A DNA stretch of 64,000 bases from Paenibacillus albidus (GCF_014644435.1 NZ_BMKR01000027.1:31968-95967); one strand, 5' to 3'. Positions 51,837 to 61,611 are shown, numbered from the stretch's first letter. Made by a program: numbers and translations. The notes: generated by a model not told the origin, from the sequence alone.

Positions 51837-52036
51837 ATCTTCCTCCCCTCTATACAAAGAACATAATATGGAATTACTCATTAGTGCAAGAACCAAAAAG
51901 CAATAGTTGGCACAAAAAATATTTTTTTTGGCAGGTAAATACGTTCTTAAAGTTTTAAAGTATTAGCAGTAGCAACAACATCTGACCGGAAGGAGGAAGT
52001 ATAACAGGATCACAATCTAGTGATAAGGCTGTATCC

Positions 52037-52057
52037 ATGTTATACGACAAAAGATGA
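52037..52057 (+). other. Six-codon leader frame overlapping the pectate lyase start
   Basis: ATG-TTA-TAC-GAC-AAA-AGA-TGA ends in an ATGA overlap with the lyase ATG. The strong AGGAGG of this region is at 51991-51996, 58 bases before the lyase start and in reach only of codons in the leader frame (which is open from ATA 52001). Translation coupling through a leader peptide is possible but unproven. Confidence 0.35.
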
Positions 52058-54582
52058 AATGGAACAGTAAAGGAATCAGCAAGGTTTCAGTTGTTTTCTT
52101 GAGTATTTCGGTAGCGTTTTCATTATTAATAAGCCAGCCTCTTGATGCCGCGGGACAGGCAAATGGAGAACAGACTTTTTCAGGTGCCCCAATCGTTGCG
52201 TTTCCCGGTGCGGAAGGCGGAGGCGCCTATGCAAGCGGTGGCCGGGGAGGCGACGTATATATCGTAACAACCCTTGAAGATTACGCTGTAAATGACAAAC
52301 CGATTGAAGGGTCGCTTCGGTATGGGATTTTATCTACGCCTACAGAGGGACGTACGATTGTTTTCCATGTTTCCGGAACGATTGAACTGCAAAGCACTCT
52401 ACGGCTCAACAATATTAAAAACCTGACCATCGCTGGGCAAACCGCCCCAGGCAACGGAATTACCCTTGCGGGTTGGGATACCAATATCAGCGATTCGGAA
52501 AACATCATCATCCGGTATATCTCTTTCCGTCCGGGTGCCGCCAATGTATATAGCGGCAGTGATTCCATGGATGCGCTTTGGGGCAGGGACAACAACTACT
52601 TCCTCATTGACCATTGTTCCTTCAGTTGGAATACGGATGAAACGCTATCCTTATACAGAGGCGAAAACGGGACGATCCAGTGGTCAATCATTTCGGAAAG
52701 TCTGACTCTTTCCGGGCATTCCAAAGGAAGACATGGCTACGGCGGTATTGCAGGCGGAGATAAAACAACGTTCCATCACAATCTGTATGCGAACCATACC
52801 TCGCGGAACCCAAGGCTGGGCGGCGGTTATGCAGGTGCTGCGGATGCAGATCATGTGGCGGTTGTTCAGTTCTCCAACAATGTAATTTACAACTGGGGCT
52901 TTAACGGCACTTATGGCGGAGGTTTTACTTTCACTAATTTTATGAACAATATTGAAATTGCCGGTCCTGGTACAAGAGATAACGTGACTCAAAGGGTCAT
53001 TGATGCAGGAGAATCCACGAAGCTGGGCGGTTTCTACATCAACGGGAACAGAATTAACGGCAAGCTTACAGGATGGCTGAATGAATCTTCAGATTATGTG
53101 AAATTCTCCGGTGTCAACAGTGGTGATCAAATGACGACCTTTGCAACCAAACCATATCTTTCGGCGGACAGTACAGGAGTAAATCACGGTATTACCAATA
53201 AAGCATTTGATGATTACGTAAATTCCGGCATACAACATGCGAATGAACCGCTACTGCGAAGCATTCTGCAACAAGCTGGAGCTACCTATCCGCGTCGCGA
53301 CGCTATCGATGCAAGAATTGTGGCGGAAGTAGAGCAAGACTTGGGAAGATTTATCAACACTGAACATGAGGTCGGGGGTTACATCTCGGACTTTGGCGTC
53401 GCTCTGGAACAGCGTGATGATCCATTTGACACTAATCACAACGGCATAGACGACAAGTGGGAACAGAAGAATAACATCCGGGACATCACGGATGCATATA
53501 AGACGGTTACAGACAGCGGTTATACCTGGCTTGAACTTTATATTAACGGTCTTGTTGATATGGAACACGCAGCCGAAAACCCTGACGCTAAGCTTTTGGC
53601 ACCAGAAAACAATGCACAATTTATTTCAGGGAAAGAGATCGAAGTTAACATCAAAGCTTCTTCCAAATTCGGCCACAAAATAAAGAAAGTTGCTGTATAT
53701 CATGGATCTGAATATCTTGGGGATGCAGTGAAGAAAGGCAGCACTTACACGTATACTATCAAGGGATTAGAGGATGCTTCACACTATATTTCTGCAAGAG
53801 TGACGGATACAAAAGGAAATGAGACACAGACCACCGCTGCCAACATCCATGTCAATACGAATCCCTCTGCCCTCGCTGGCGAAGGCTGGACATCCACAGA
53901 TATCGGCGACCCGGACATTAAAGGTTCCGGAAGCCTGACAGACGATGTGATCACCGTTAAAGGTAACGGAAAAATCGGTATAAGTGAAGGCAGCACGGAA
54001 CGCTCAGAGGGTTACAATGCTGCCAAAGACGACTTTCACTTCGTGTATAAGGAAATGGACGGAGATATGGAGTTTACCGCGAAGCTTGCGGAGATTGGAG
54101 CCGTTGACAACCACGCCTTCACAGGACTGATGATTCGCGACGACTTAAAAATAGACAGTGCCGCTGCGGCCCTTGGCCTCTCCTATGTGAAGTTGTCTAA
54201 AGATACCAGCTGGTCATCCTATCTGGCGGGAAGAAATCATAAGGGCGAAGAGTTTGATGAATTAACTGAAACTTTAGACAGCCCTTCTGCCGCTGAAAAG
54301 GCTGGCATTCACCTTGTTCCGGATATACCGTTCAAGATTAATGGTGTGGAACAAGGGTATTGGTTCAAACTTGGCCGTAAGGGAGATACGTTCTATGCTT
54401 ATGGATCAACAGACGGAAAAGATTGGACGCTGATCGGCGAGCGGACTATCGTTATGAAAGGTTCGGTATATGTCGGATTTGCCGTTGACAGCAATGATGC
54501 TGCAAATGAGATTGAGCAACTGAACTATGCAAAGTTCTCCAATATTACAGTGGAGAATAGATTTACAGCAATAGACGACTAG
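52054..54582 (+). CDS. Secreted pectate lyase (PL1-like) with C-terminal Ig and lectin-like modules
   Basis: An 842-residue exported enzyme. Signal peptide (VVFLSISVAFSLLISQPLDA); parallel beta-helix lyase domain (about 45-470) with AFPGAEGGGAYASGGRGGDV, WNTDETLSLYRG, FHHNLYANHTSRNPRLGG (Arg in RNPR as likely catalytic base); a Ca-binding-like DTNHNGIDDKWEQ near 475; a Big-type Ig domain (about 515-605); and a concanavalin/DUF1349-like module (about 610-835). It cleaves polygalacturonate by beta-elimination, as relatives do. No good ribosome binding site directly before ATG. Divergent from an AraC gene. Confidence 0.9.
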   Translation: MKWNSKGISKVSVVFLSISVAFSLLISQPLDAAGQANGEQTFSGAPIVAFPGAEGGGAYASGGRGGDVYIVTTLEDYAVNDKPIEGSLRYGILSTPTEGRTIVFHVSGTIELQSTLRLNNIKNLTIAGQTAPGNGITLAGWDTNISDSENIIIRYISFRPGAANVYSGSDSMDALWGRDNNYFLIDHCSFSWNTDETLSLYRGENGTIQWSIISESLTLSGHSKGRHGYGGIAGGDKTTFHHNLYANHTSRNPRLGGGYAGAADADHVAVVQFSNNVIYNWGFNGTYGGGFTFTNFMNNIEIAGPGTRDNVTQRVIDAGESTKLGGFYINGNRINGKLTGWLNESSDYVKFSGVNSGDQMTTFATKPYLSADSTGVNHGITNKAFDDYVNSGIQHANEPLLRSILQQAGATYPRRDAIDARIVAEVEQDLGRFINTEHEVGGYISDFGVALEQRDDPFDTNHNGIDDKWEQKNNIRDITDAYKTVTDSGYTWLELYINGLVDMEHAAENPDAKLLAPENNAQFISGKEIEVNIKASSKFGHKIKKVAVYHGSEYLGDAVKKGSTYTYTIKGLEDASHYISARVTDTKGNETQTTAANIHVNTNPSALAGEGWTSTDIGDPDIKGSGSLTDDVITVKGNGKIGISEGSTERSEGYNAAKDDFHFVYKEMDGDMEFTAKLAEIGAVDNHAFTGLMIRDDLKIDSAAAALGLSYVKLSKDTSWSSYLAGRNHKGEEFDELTETLDSPSAAEKAGIHLVPDIPFKINGVEQGYWFKLGRKGDTFYAYGSTDGKDWTLIGERTIVMKGSVYVGFAVDSNDAANEIEQLNYAKFSNITVENRFTAIDD

Positions 54583-54608
54583 GCTTGTCGGGGAATGGTT
54601 TGAGTAGA

Positions 54609-54650
54609 ACACCCACACAGCAGCTGGTAAAGCAGTTGCCGTGTGGGTGT
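54609..54650 (+). terminator. Terminator after the pectate lyase gene
   Basis: ACACCCACAC (54609-54618) pairs with GTGTGGGTGT (54641-54650), then GTTTATT. The remaining stretch to 54849 has no recognisable gene. Confidence 0.75.
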
Positions 54651-54849
54651 GTTTATTAAGTTGTTGCGTATTAGCATTTATAGCCCCCCTTTTCATCAGC
54701 GATTTAACGCTTTTATCTCTTCAAGAACTCCATCATTTTAGATTAGTCCTGAACGTTTATTTTCCGCCCGTTAGTTGATGCTTTTCTTTTGATTCAACCG
54801 GATCGTCGGGCCGGCTGCCGTAGGTAGTATCTTTATTTAGATCTATTGT

Positions 54850-55476
54850 TTAGCGTAAATCCATAAGAATTCGTTTCGCATAAGAATCCCAGTCTGCTTC
54901 ATCTGTTTTTATCTCTAAGGTTGGAATCAATGATTGTTTCGTAGACATTCGAAGTTTTTCTTGATTTTCTAAAAACTTTTCACATGCTTCAGTAGCAGTA
55001 GACTCTCCTATTACATATGACTTCCAAGCTTCACCGCGACTTTCAATAAACCTAGGCTCAACAGCATCTTGGGACAAGGTTAAGAGTACACATTGTGCAT
55101 TCATCCTGGATAGACGTTTTTCAAGCCACTCAATCTCTCGAGAGGCTTCAAATGCAGCCCTATGATTTGCATGAAACCTCTCTAAAAGAAACAATATACC
55201 GTTCGATGATTTTGAATGACCAAGAGAGTTAATCCAATCGTATTGTTGTTCAAGATAATCAACATGACGACTTAGAAGTGAAATATGTTCATCCTTATCC
55301 ATGGATCTTAAGACACCTTGATATGAATGCAATACTTGCGAATAGTGTTCACTTATTGCAATTATAGTATTTTCACTATTCTGTATTTGACTATGTAATC
55401 TCTTTATTGCAGAAAATACTGATGTTTTTCCTGCGGTAGACATCCCTTCGATAATTACTCCCGAAATCATCTTCAT
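54850..55476 (-). CDS. P-loop (deoxy)nucleoside/thymidylate-kinase-like protein
   Basis: A 208-residue P-loop protein: Walker A GMSTAGKTS near residue 11, a central FLLERFHANHRAA segment like the DRx/ERF substrate region of dNMP and nucleoside kinases, and SRMNAQCVLLTLSQDAVEPRF. The fold suggests a small kinase phosphorylating a nucleotide-like or other small molecule; the exact substrate is unclear. Last gene of the three-gene operon with the MerR regulator and the DUF2268 protein, 62 bp after the MerR gene. Confidence 0.75.
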   Translation of the reverse strand: MKMISGVIIEGMSTAGKTSVFSAIKRLHSQIQNSENTIIAISEHYSQVLHSYQGVLRSMDKDEHISLLSRHVDYLEQQYDWINSLGHSKSSNGILFLLERFHANHRAAFEASREIEWLEKRLSRMNAQCVLLTLSQDAVEPRFIESRGEAWKSYVIGESTATEACEKFLENQEKLRMSTKQSLIPTLEIKTDEADWDSYAKRILMDLR

Positions 55477-55538
55477 ACTCTCCTATGCTTTTTATTATTC
55501 TGCACGCTTAGTTCAATCAAAAGCAGCCATTGAGATGT

Positions 55539-56285
55539 TTACCGATTGATATTATGCATGATTGCATCGTAAAGAAAATCTGCTAAATCCTCATTGCTAT
55601 ATTGATTAAAATAGTTTTTGAATCGTACATCGAATTTGTAGGTATTGGCAATGCAAGCCAGTAACTCTGCATCACATGTCATGAATTGCATTAGATTTTT
55701 TTTCCACTCTTCAATTAATCGCTGAACTTCATCGGAGGAAGGATCCTGATCGACACAAGACGCAATTTGTTTGAATATTTCCTCCATGGATTGAAAACGT
55801 TCCTCTTTATCATCTAGTGATAATTTTTCCAATGTTTCATTAAACTCTTTATACGTTTCTGTTTCACCATAAATGAATCTTGCCTCATTTGCATATTGTT
55901 CTTTCAATGGCAAAACGGAAGAACTACTGAAGATTTGCAAATTACTAATATCATTCCCCGAAACGTATTCATCGAGAGCTACCATGATTGTTTCTAGTCT
56001 TTGTTTTCTCGATAATAAGGTTTGTCTCTGCTTCTTTAATATTTGTTTCTGTTCTTGTCTGGTCAGCTTTAAAATGCCGGCAATTTCTTTCAAGGAAAAA
56101 TCCAATTCCTTTAAGAACAAAATAGTTTGAAGTTTTTCCAAACTGCTTCGATCATATAGGCGATACCCTTTTTCCGTCAGGTGTGTCGGTTTAAATAAAT
56201 GAATTCTATCGTAATAATGCAGGGTCCGACCTGTAATGCCTGTAATCTGAACAATATCTTTAATAGCTAATAATGGTTTCTTCAT
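55539..56285 (-). CDS. MerR-family regulator with TipAS-like domain
   Basis: A 248-residue MerR regulator: N-terminal winged helix (LLAIKDIVQITGITGRTLHY, YDRIHLFKPTHLTEKGYRLY), coiled coil (about 75-115), and a C-terminal TipAS-type helical domain (about 125-245) that in TipA captures peptide antibiotics. Its start overlaps the end of the DUF2268 gene by 26 bp, so translation is coupled. The operon promoter has the 19-bp spacer on which MerR activators act, so it probably activates its own operon. Confidence 0.88.
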   Translation of the reverse strand: MKKPLLAIKDIVQITGITGRTLHYYDRIHLFKPTHLTEKGYRLYDRSSLEKLQTILFLKELDFSLKEIAGILKLTRQEQKQILKKQRQTLLSRKQRLETIMVALDEYVSGNDISNLQIFSSSSVLPLKEQYANEARFIYGETETYKEFNETLEKLSLDDKEERFQSMEEIFKQIASCVDQDPSSDEVQRLIEEWKKNLMQFMTCDAELLACIANTYKFDVRFKNYFNQYSNEDLADFLYDAIMHNINR

Positions 56286-57186
56286 CCCAAAATCCTTTTA
56301 CTTCGTCTAGTATTTGAGCAGCAGGTGTTACTGTGGCCTCAAAGATCGTTTTTCCTGTTTTTCTTAAATAATATTGGATTAAATAATATCCGCAAGCGTA
56401 GCCAGCGCTAAAAGGCATATTGACCGGTTTAAAGTTTTGAAGTTTCGCGATCTCGTCACCGTAAAGATACGGAGCAAATTTATCAAATCCGGTTAATTGC
56501 AATTGCTCTCTAAGCACAGGCTTTATGCGCCTGTTAAGTGTTTCTGCGTTTGTTTTCGTTACCCAAGGGCCGAGCAATTTTTCTCCAAACATGAACGTAG
56601 CATAGTTTTCAGCTAAACCTTCACTCACAATTAACTCGCCCAAATTAACGGTGTGATCCCACTTAATAAATTGATATCGCACATTATGGTTGCATTCGTG
56701 CGCCAGCGCAGCCTTCATTCTAGGAATCGTATACTCATTTGGCATAAGTGTACACATGATAAACCCAGGAATGCCCCCAAAGCCGCTATATCCTTCGTTT
56801 ATTGCTAAGGAACGGCTTTCCGGATTCCCTAGTTGAATGGTAAACAAATATTCGGATACGGGGAGACTTATTTCATGTTCTATAAATAGACGGAGGCTTT
56901 TCCTTACAGCGTGCTCACACTCTAACCAAAAAGAATCTGACGAAATCATCTCTACCTCAGGTGAAATCTGCTGGGTAATCTGATCAGGGGACCGATTCAT
57001 CATACTATTAAACGTAATGACGTCAAAACCATTCGCTTCTTCAGCTCTAAAAGGGATCTGTTGAATTTGCCATTGTTTCATAAAGGGAGCCATCATTTCG
57101 TTTCTGAATAATTCAAGCTTTTCCTCGGGCGAAGCTTGGGCAATTTTTTGATAAATTTGGTCTGAACGCAATGTTTTTATGTTCAT
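56260..57186 (-). CDS. DUF2268-type putative zinc protease
   Basis: A 308-residue protein with the metalloprotease signature H163-E-C-N-H167 (ALAHECNHNVRYQ) and a downstream Glu (LIVSEGLAENYA) as likely third ligand, as in the DUF2268 gluzincin-like family. FSAGYACGYYLIQYYLRKTG near the end is also typical. No signal peptide. ATG 57186 lies 8 nt from AGGAG. First gene of the MerR-controlled operon; substrate unknown. Confidence 0.85.
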   Translation of the reverse strand: MNIKTLRSDQIYQKIAQASPEEKLELFRNEMMAPFMKQWQIQQIPFRAEEANGFDVITFNSMMNRSPDQITQQISPEVEMISSDSFWLECEHAVRKSLRLFIEHEISLPVSEYLFTIQLGNPESRSLAINEGYSGFGGIPGFIMCTLMPNEYTIPRMKAALAHECNHNVRYQFIKWDHTVNLGELIVSEGLAENYATFMFGEKLLGPWVTKTNAETLNRRIKPVLREQLQLTGFDKFAPYLYGDEIAKLQNFKPVNMPFSAGYACGYYLIQYYLRKTGKTIFEATVTPAAQILDEVKGFWDEETIISY

Positions 57187-57220
57187 ATCTTTCACTCCTA
57201 GTTATGTATTTATAGAGTGA

Positions 57221-57251
57221 ATTATGTACTATGACCTAACGTCATAGTCAA
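57221..57251 (-). promoter_or_regulatory. MerR-type promoter with 19-bp spacer and central dyad
   Basis: Read leftward: TTGACT (57251-57246), 19 bp, CATAAT (57226-57221). The dyad ACTATGAC-N5-GTCATAGT (57228-57248) fills the spacer. This overlong spacer with a centred dyad is the hallmark of MerR-activated promoters, and a MerR gene is second in the operon. The rest of the gap to 57507 shows no further feature. Confidence 0.85.
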
Positions 57252-57507
57252 GAACTTTGGATCAAAATAATGAAAAACCAATTCATATACAGCAAACTTA
57301 GGCATTTGCCTGTCCATTTTGGGCTCACGTAGTTTGAGCGAAAGGTTGGTGGGTAAATATAGGTTTCTAGGCTACTTGGCTTCAATCGGTCTTCTCGTCA
57401 GGTCAGAAAGTCTCTTCCTGCATGAATTAGTGTTCAATTCTCCTGTATGATAAACTTGCAAGAAGTTATCTGCTATTTATCTATTAATAAGGGAGCGGAA
57501 AAATGAT

Positions 57508-58563
57508 ATGGGCAAAAAGAAAAAAACATTACCCGCCAATTTTGACGAGCTGGTTAAAACGAATGATATATCTGCCTTAAAAGAGGTATTTGAGCTATGC
57601 GAATGGGATGCCCGCGGGGGTTACAGCAAAGGTACCGCCCTCAGCTTCCGGCAAATACCGGATGAAATGGTTCGCTGGCTTGTGGAGCAGGGGGCTGACA
57701 TCAACGCTGCCGACAACTATAAGCGCACCCCTCTTCATGCCCAGGCTGCAACCTGGTCCGGAAATACCCCCTTACTTCTTGAGCTAGGCGCGGATCTGGA
57801 AGCCCTGGATTACCAGAATGAGACACCGCTGCACTCAGCAGCAGCTTCTTACCGGACCAAAGCAGTGCGGGATCTGGTGGTCCGCGGTGCAAATGTCCAT
57901 GCAGAAAATAAGCGGAAAAACACCCCCCTCGCCAAAGGATTATTGCAATGCCGGAATATCGATATCGTCCACATGGCAGAAATCTCGGGAATTATGCTGG
58001 ATGCCGGAGCAGCAATCACGCCGGAGATGAAGGAATCCGTGCGGCGAATCGGCAAGGATTTTGAATTCGTCAGAACAAATTACAATAAAGATCATCTGGA
58101 TGAAACTGCAAATGCTCTCCTGGAGCTGTACCGGCAATTTGATGTCGAGCCTATAGCGAAACTGGAGAGACATGATGGAATCTCTCCCATCAAGGTAACG
58201 GCAGCCGCCTGGCCCGCACAATACCAGGAGCTGTGGGATGTTCTCGTCCCTGCTTCAGGACACGCGAAAACGGTGCAGGGAGAGGTTATCCGCATCACAG
58301 GGCGGGTGTCTCATGAAATACTCAATAACGGCGGGGGAAACTGGGATGCCGATTACCGTAAAATGCTGGATGCACTGATCCGGCATTTGAGCATGGGGAC
58401 GCCTTTAGCACCCGTTTTTCTTCAGGAGGCAGCTGCACTCGCCAACCGGTTCCGCAACATCGCTGGCAATGAGCAACCTGCCAGATTAAGCGAGCTGGCG
58501 GTGCAATGGGTACTTGCCAATCCTCAGCCCATTTCTATGACTCAACCCGATTATTCCCGTTAA
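57508..58563 (+). CDS. Ankyrin-repeat protein
   Basis: A 351-residue protein with three to four ankyrin repeats at the N-terminal half (about 45-150: WLVEQGADINAADNYKRTPL, LLLELGADLEALDYQNETPL, DLVVRGANVHAENKRKNTPL) and a C-terminal region of about 180 residues without a recognised fold. No signal peptide. Likely a protein-interaction scaffold; partners unknown. GGGAGCGG precedes the ATG. Confidence 0.85.
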   Translation: MGKKKKTLPANFDELVKTNDISALKEVFELCEWDARGGYSKGTALSFRQIPDEMVRWLVEQGADINAADNYKRTPLHAQAATWSGNTPLLLELGADLEALDYQNETPLHSAAASYRTKAVRDLVVRGANVHAENKRKNTPLAKGLLQCRNIDIVHMAEISGIMLDAGAAITPEMKESVRRIGKDFEFVRTNYNKDHLDETANALLELYRQFDVEPIAKLERHDGISPIKVTAAAWPAQYQELWDVLVPASGHAKTVQGEVIRITGRVSHEILNNGGGNWDADYRKMLDALIRHLSMGTPLAPVFLQEAAALANRFRNIAGNEQPARLSELAVQWVLANPQPISMTQPDYSR

Positions 58564-58593
58564 GTCTTTTATAAGAGAAGATTAGTTGATAAA

Positions 58594-59253
58594 TCAAGAT
58601 TTCTCCGCACGCGGATTAAGTCCCTTAACCATGAGCCAGAGCGGAAGTACAATTTCAAATATTGCCCCTGGAATATACAGAACGGTTCCGGTGTCACGAC
58701 CGGTGATCGCCAGACAACTGCTTGTTAACAACCCGGCATACCCGATGAAACCGATAACGGACAAAACTCGCGGAACCAACTTTGACTGGTAGAGAACATA
58801 ACATAATATCAAGCTACCTAAGCTCAGCACGATCATAGCCAGTTCAAAGAGCATAAAATGAGCTTCTACCGCTAAATTTGCTACCGTTTGGAGGTAAGAA
58901 CGGCCTGAAGCTTCCGCCGATGTAAAATTTTCGCTCAACGTGATGAGTGAAATTGGAAAGATTAAACTGATAATTAGGATCGCAGACTCGATTATCCGGG
59001 AACCGAAGTACCCTAACGCAAACGCCTCGTTATATTTTTTTAAATCAGGGTACAGCAGCATCGCAATCCCCACAACCGCTATAGCGTTGATCAACTCCAA
59101 CAACAATCCCGCGACTACTTTTGATCGGTCCAAATATAAAAACTCTAGAAATTCGGACCGCAGAAGAACGGGATTCAGAAACCCGCTCCCTATCATGTAG
59201 GCGCCCGTCGACACCAGAAAAAGTGCCCCTGCCATCCTTGCATTCCTATTCAT
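58594..59253 (-). CDS. DUF4386-type membrane protein
   Basis: A 219-residue membrane protein with six or seven helices (AGALFLVSTGAYMIGSGF, INAIAVVGIAMLLYPDL, ILIISLIFPISLITL, ALGYFGSRIIESAI), matching the DUF4386 family of unknown function. It lies 65 bp downstream of the MalT-like regulator on the same strand and may be its target or partner. Confidence 0.82.
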   Translation of the reverse strand: MNRNARMAGALFLVSTGAYMIGSGFLNPVLLRSEFLEFLYLDRSKVVAGLLLELINAIAVVGIAMLLYPDLKKYNEAFALGYFGSRIIESAILIISLIFPISLITLSENFTSAEASGRSYLQTVANLAVEAHFMLFELAMIVLSLGSLILCYVLYQSKLVPRVLSVIGFIGYAGLLTSSCLAITGRDTGTVLYIPGAIFEIVLPLWLMVKGLNPRAEKS

Positions 59254-59318
59254 GCTTATCTCCCCTTAACTCGTGTTACAAGGATTATAGCTAAGGGGCA
59301 TTGGGGCCAGTAGACACT

Positions 59319-61466
59319 TTAGTGTGGTTTATGTGGGTTCGGGAGCAAATTCAACGCATGGGCACACGCGATCGCTTCCGTACGTCTTTGCACTTGAAGT
59401 TTCTCAAAAATTCTGCGATTATGCCCCTTGACTGTGTCCACGGCCAAGAAGAGTTGCGCACCGATGTCCCGGTTGGAAAGTCCCTTGGCGATAAGCGCTA
59501 GCACCTCAAGTTCTCGTTGGCTGAGCGGCTCAATCAGGTTGCCCTTCAGTCCGGGTTGGAGATCCATCCGTACACGCTCCAGACCAGCCTGCGCTTCATG
59601 AAGAGACGGAAGCGGCAGATCTCCGGCTAGCCGAAGAGCCTCTTCGTAACATTCCCCCGCCAAACCGGGCCGATTGTCCGCTTCCTCTATTTGACCAAGT
59701 CCGATCAGAGACAGGACAGCCATCGGTTTATGGCCCATCATGTGGCTGTACGAAACAACTTCGTTATAGGCCTTTCGAGCTCCGGCATAGTCTCTCCGCC
59801 GTTGGCACGCCACGCCTAACATCCATGCAGCCGATGTCCTAACAGAGAGATTATCCTGACGGAGATGTTCTAACGCGCGGATTGACTGGGAAATGACTTG
59901 GTCTATCTCGTGGGTTTCTTCTACCGATGCATCCTTTACAGGGGCAATCAGCCCGATAAGGTCATCGGTCTTATCGTCATGCTCCGTCATCTGCATGGAC
60001 GCTTCGGCTGCCTGTAATTTTAGATTGGCCCCATTAGGCTTTACGGCCATCATCAACGAGATCACTGCAGCCCGAGTTGCAGCAATCAGTCCGATCAAGT
60101 CTCTAACGCGGACGTCCTGCCGGGCGCCCTCCAGCGCTGCCTCCGCTGCCCGCAGCTTGTGTTCGACGTGCGTCGGCTTACCCGTTATCAACAAAACTGA
60201 ACCATACATCACCCACAACGCTGGTCTTGCATCCAGTTCCGTGGCAGGCATCGACTCCAGCCATTTCAGCGAAAATCCTGCTGCCCCGCGAAGATGCAGC
60301 GGCATCCCATTGCCTTCAAGCAGTCGTGTGGCGCGTTCAACATCAGCCGATTCTACGGCATGACGGAAGGCTTCGATCTCAAAGCCTTCATTTTCATACC
60401 ACGTACTTGCTCGGCTATGCAATTCCGCGATACCGCTTCCGTCGAGACTATCCTGCAACCGTCTCTGCAATGATTCGGCAAACAAGTGATGGTAGCGATA
60501 CCACCGTCGTTCATGGTCCAAGGGAATGACGAACAAGTTCTGGCGTTCAAGATCAAGTAGGCGTTGCTTGCCTGACACCGCGGGATCGGACAGAACAGCA
60601 TCGCATAGAGAACCGCACAGACGGTCAAGGATGGAGGTCCTTACCAAAAAGGTCTGAATGGCTTCCGGTTGCCGTTGCAGGACCTCTTCTACCAAATAAT
60701 CAAGCACAAAATGATGGCTGCCAGCGATAGACTGAATGAACCGGCCGGTACCATAATCACCCTGTATAGAGACCGCAGCCAACTGCAGGCCGGCAATCCA
60801 GCCTTCAGTACGTGATGCCAACGCGTCTATTTTGTCCGGGGGCAGGTTAAGTCCCATGACTCCGTTTAGAAATCCTTCGACTTCACTGGAAGTAAACCCC
60901 AAGTCTGTTGCGCGTAACTCTGTTAACTGGTCTCGAACCCGTAATCGGGCTAATGGAATAAGCGGATCCTCGCGGGTAATCATTACCAGGTGGATATGTG
61001 CGGGAAGATGGTCAAGCAGGAATGAAACGGCCTCGTCGATGGGCTTCGATTTCACTACATGATAATCATCAAGAACGAGTATGAAAGGAGCCATGGCCGC
61101 GGCATCCTTAAGAAGCGCTGCTAGAATCGACTCCGTAGGCGGCAGCCCAGGAGATTGAAGCACAGCGAGCACGCCTTCCCCGATCTTCTCCTCAAGAGTC
61201 TGCAGGGATGTGATGAAACAGGCCAGAAAGCGCGTAAGTTCATTGTCTCCTTCCTCTAGCGACAACCATGCGCAAGGCCGCCCGCTATCGGCGATCCATT
61301 CGCCAATCAATGTTGTTTTCCCATAACCGGCGGGCGCGGAGATAAGGGTCAATTTGCGATGCAAACCATGTCGAAGCTTATCGATTAACCGTTTACGGAG
61401 AACCGTATTGGACCGAAGTGGCGGAATATTAAATTTGGTGTTTAGGATGGGTATAGACATAATCAT
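59319..61466 (-). CDS. MalT-like LuxR-family ATP-dependent regulator
   Basis: A 715-residue STAND-type regulator: NTPase with Walker A APAGYGKTT and Walker B FILVLDDYH, winged helix, a helical repeat region, and a C-terminal LuxR HTH (LSQRELEVLALIAKGLSNRD, then FLAVDTVKGHNRRIFEKLQV). It is shorter than the usual about 850-900 residues because the TPR part is reduced; within it, AAEAALEGARQDVRVRDLIG and AAEASMQMTEHDDKTDDLIG look like a duplicated segment. Effector unknown. Start ATG is near GGTGG. Confidence 0.87.
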   Translation of the reverse strand: MIMSIPILNTKFNIPPLRSNTVLRKRLIDKLRHGLHRKLTLISAPAGYGKTTLIGEWIADSGRPCAWLSLEEGDNELTRFLACFITSLQTLEEKIGEGVLAVLQSPGLPPTESILAALLKDAAAMAPFILVLDDYHVVKSKPIDEAVSFLLDHLPAHIHLVMITREDPLIPLARLRVRDQLTELRATDLGFTSSEVEGFLNGVMGLNLPPDKIDALASRTEGWIAGLQLAAVSIQGDYGTGRFIQSIAGSHHFVLDYLVEEVLQRQPEAIQTFLVRTSILDRLCGSLCDAVLSDPAVSGKQRLLDLERQNLFVIPLDHERRWYRYHHLFAESLQRRLQDSLDGSGIAELHSRASTWYENEGFEIEAFRHAVESADVERATRLLEGNGMPLHLRGAAGFSLKWLESMPATELDARPALWVMYGSVLLITGKPTHVEHKLRAAEAALEGARQDVRVRDLIGLIAATRAAVISLMMAVKPNGANLKLQAAEASMQMTEHDDKTDDLIGLIAPVKDASVEETHEIDQVISQSIRALEHLRQDNLSVRTSAAWMLGVACQRRRDYAGARKAYNEVVSYSHMMGHKPMAVLSLIGLGQIEEADNRPGLAGECYEEALRLAGDLPLPSLHEAQAGLERVRMDLQPGLKGNLIEPLSQRELEVLALIAKGLSNRDIGAQLFLAVDTVKGHNRRIFEKLQVQRRTEAIACAHALNLLPNPHKPH

Positions 61467-61528
61467 ATCTTACCACCAGATGTTTCCACCATCAATCAGC
61501 ATGCCACTTGTCCGGCATTCACACTATC

Positions 61529-61608
61529 CTGCCTGTTAGTTGAACAAATAAAAAACGGCTGCCGAAGCAACCGCTATTCCACTATAGTTACCGGTTAGTT
61601 TAATGAGA
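61529..61608. repeat. Palindromic intergenic repeat, copy C
   Basis: CTGCCTGTTAGTTGAACAAA, then AAACGGCTGCCG and TTACCGGTTAGTTTAATGAG. Same layout of CTGCCYGTTA-type end and GC-rich ACGGC core as copies A and B, more diverged. Confidence 0.55.
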
Positions 61609-61611
61609 AAT

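Noticed and set aside
57850..58298. Leftward frames opposite the ankyrin gene
   Set aside because: Antisense shadows of a well supported coding region.
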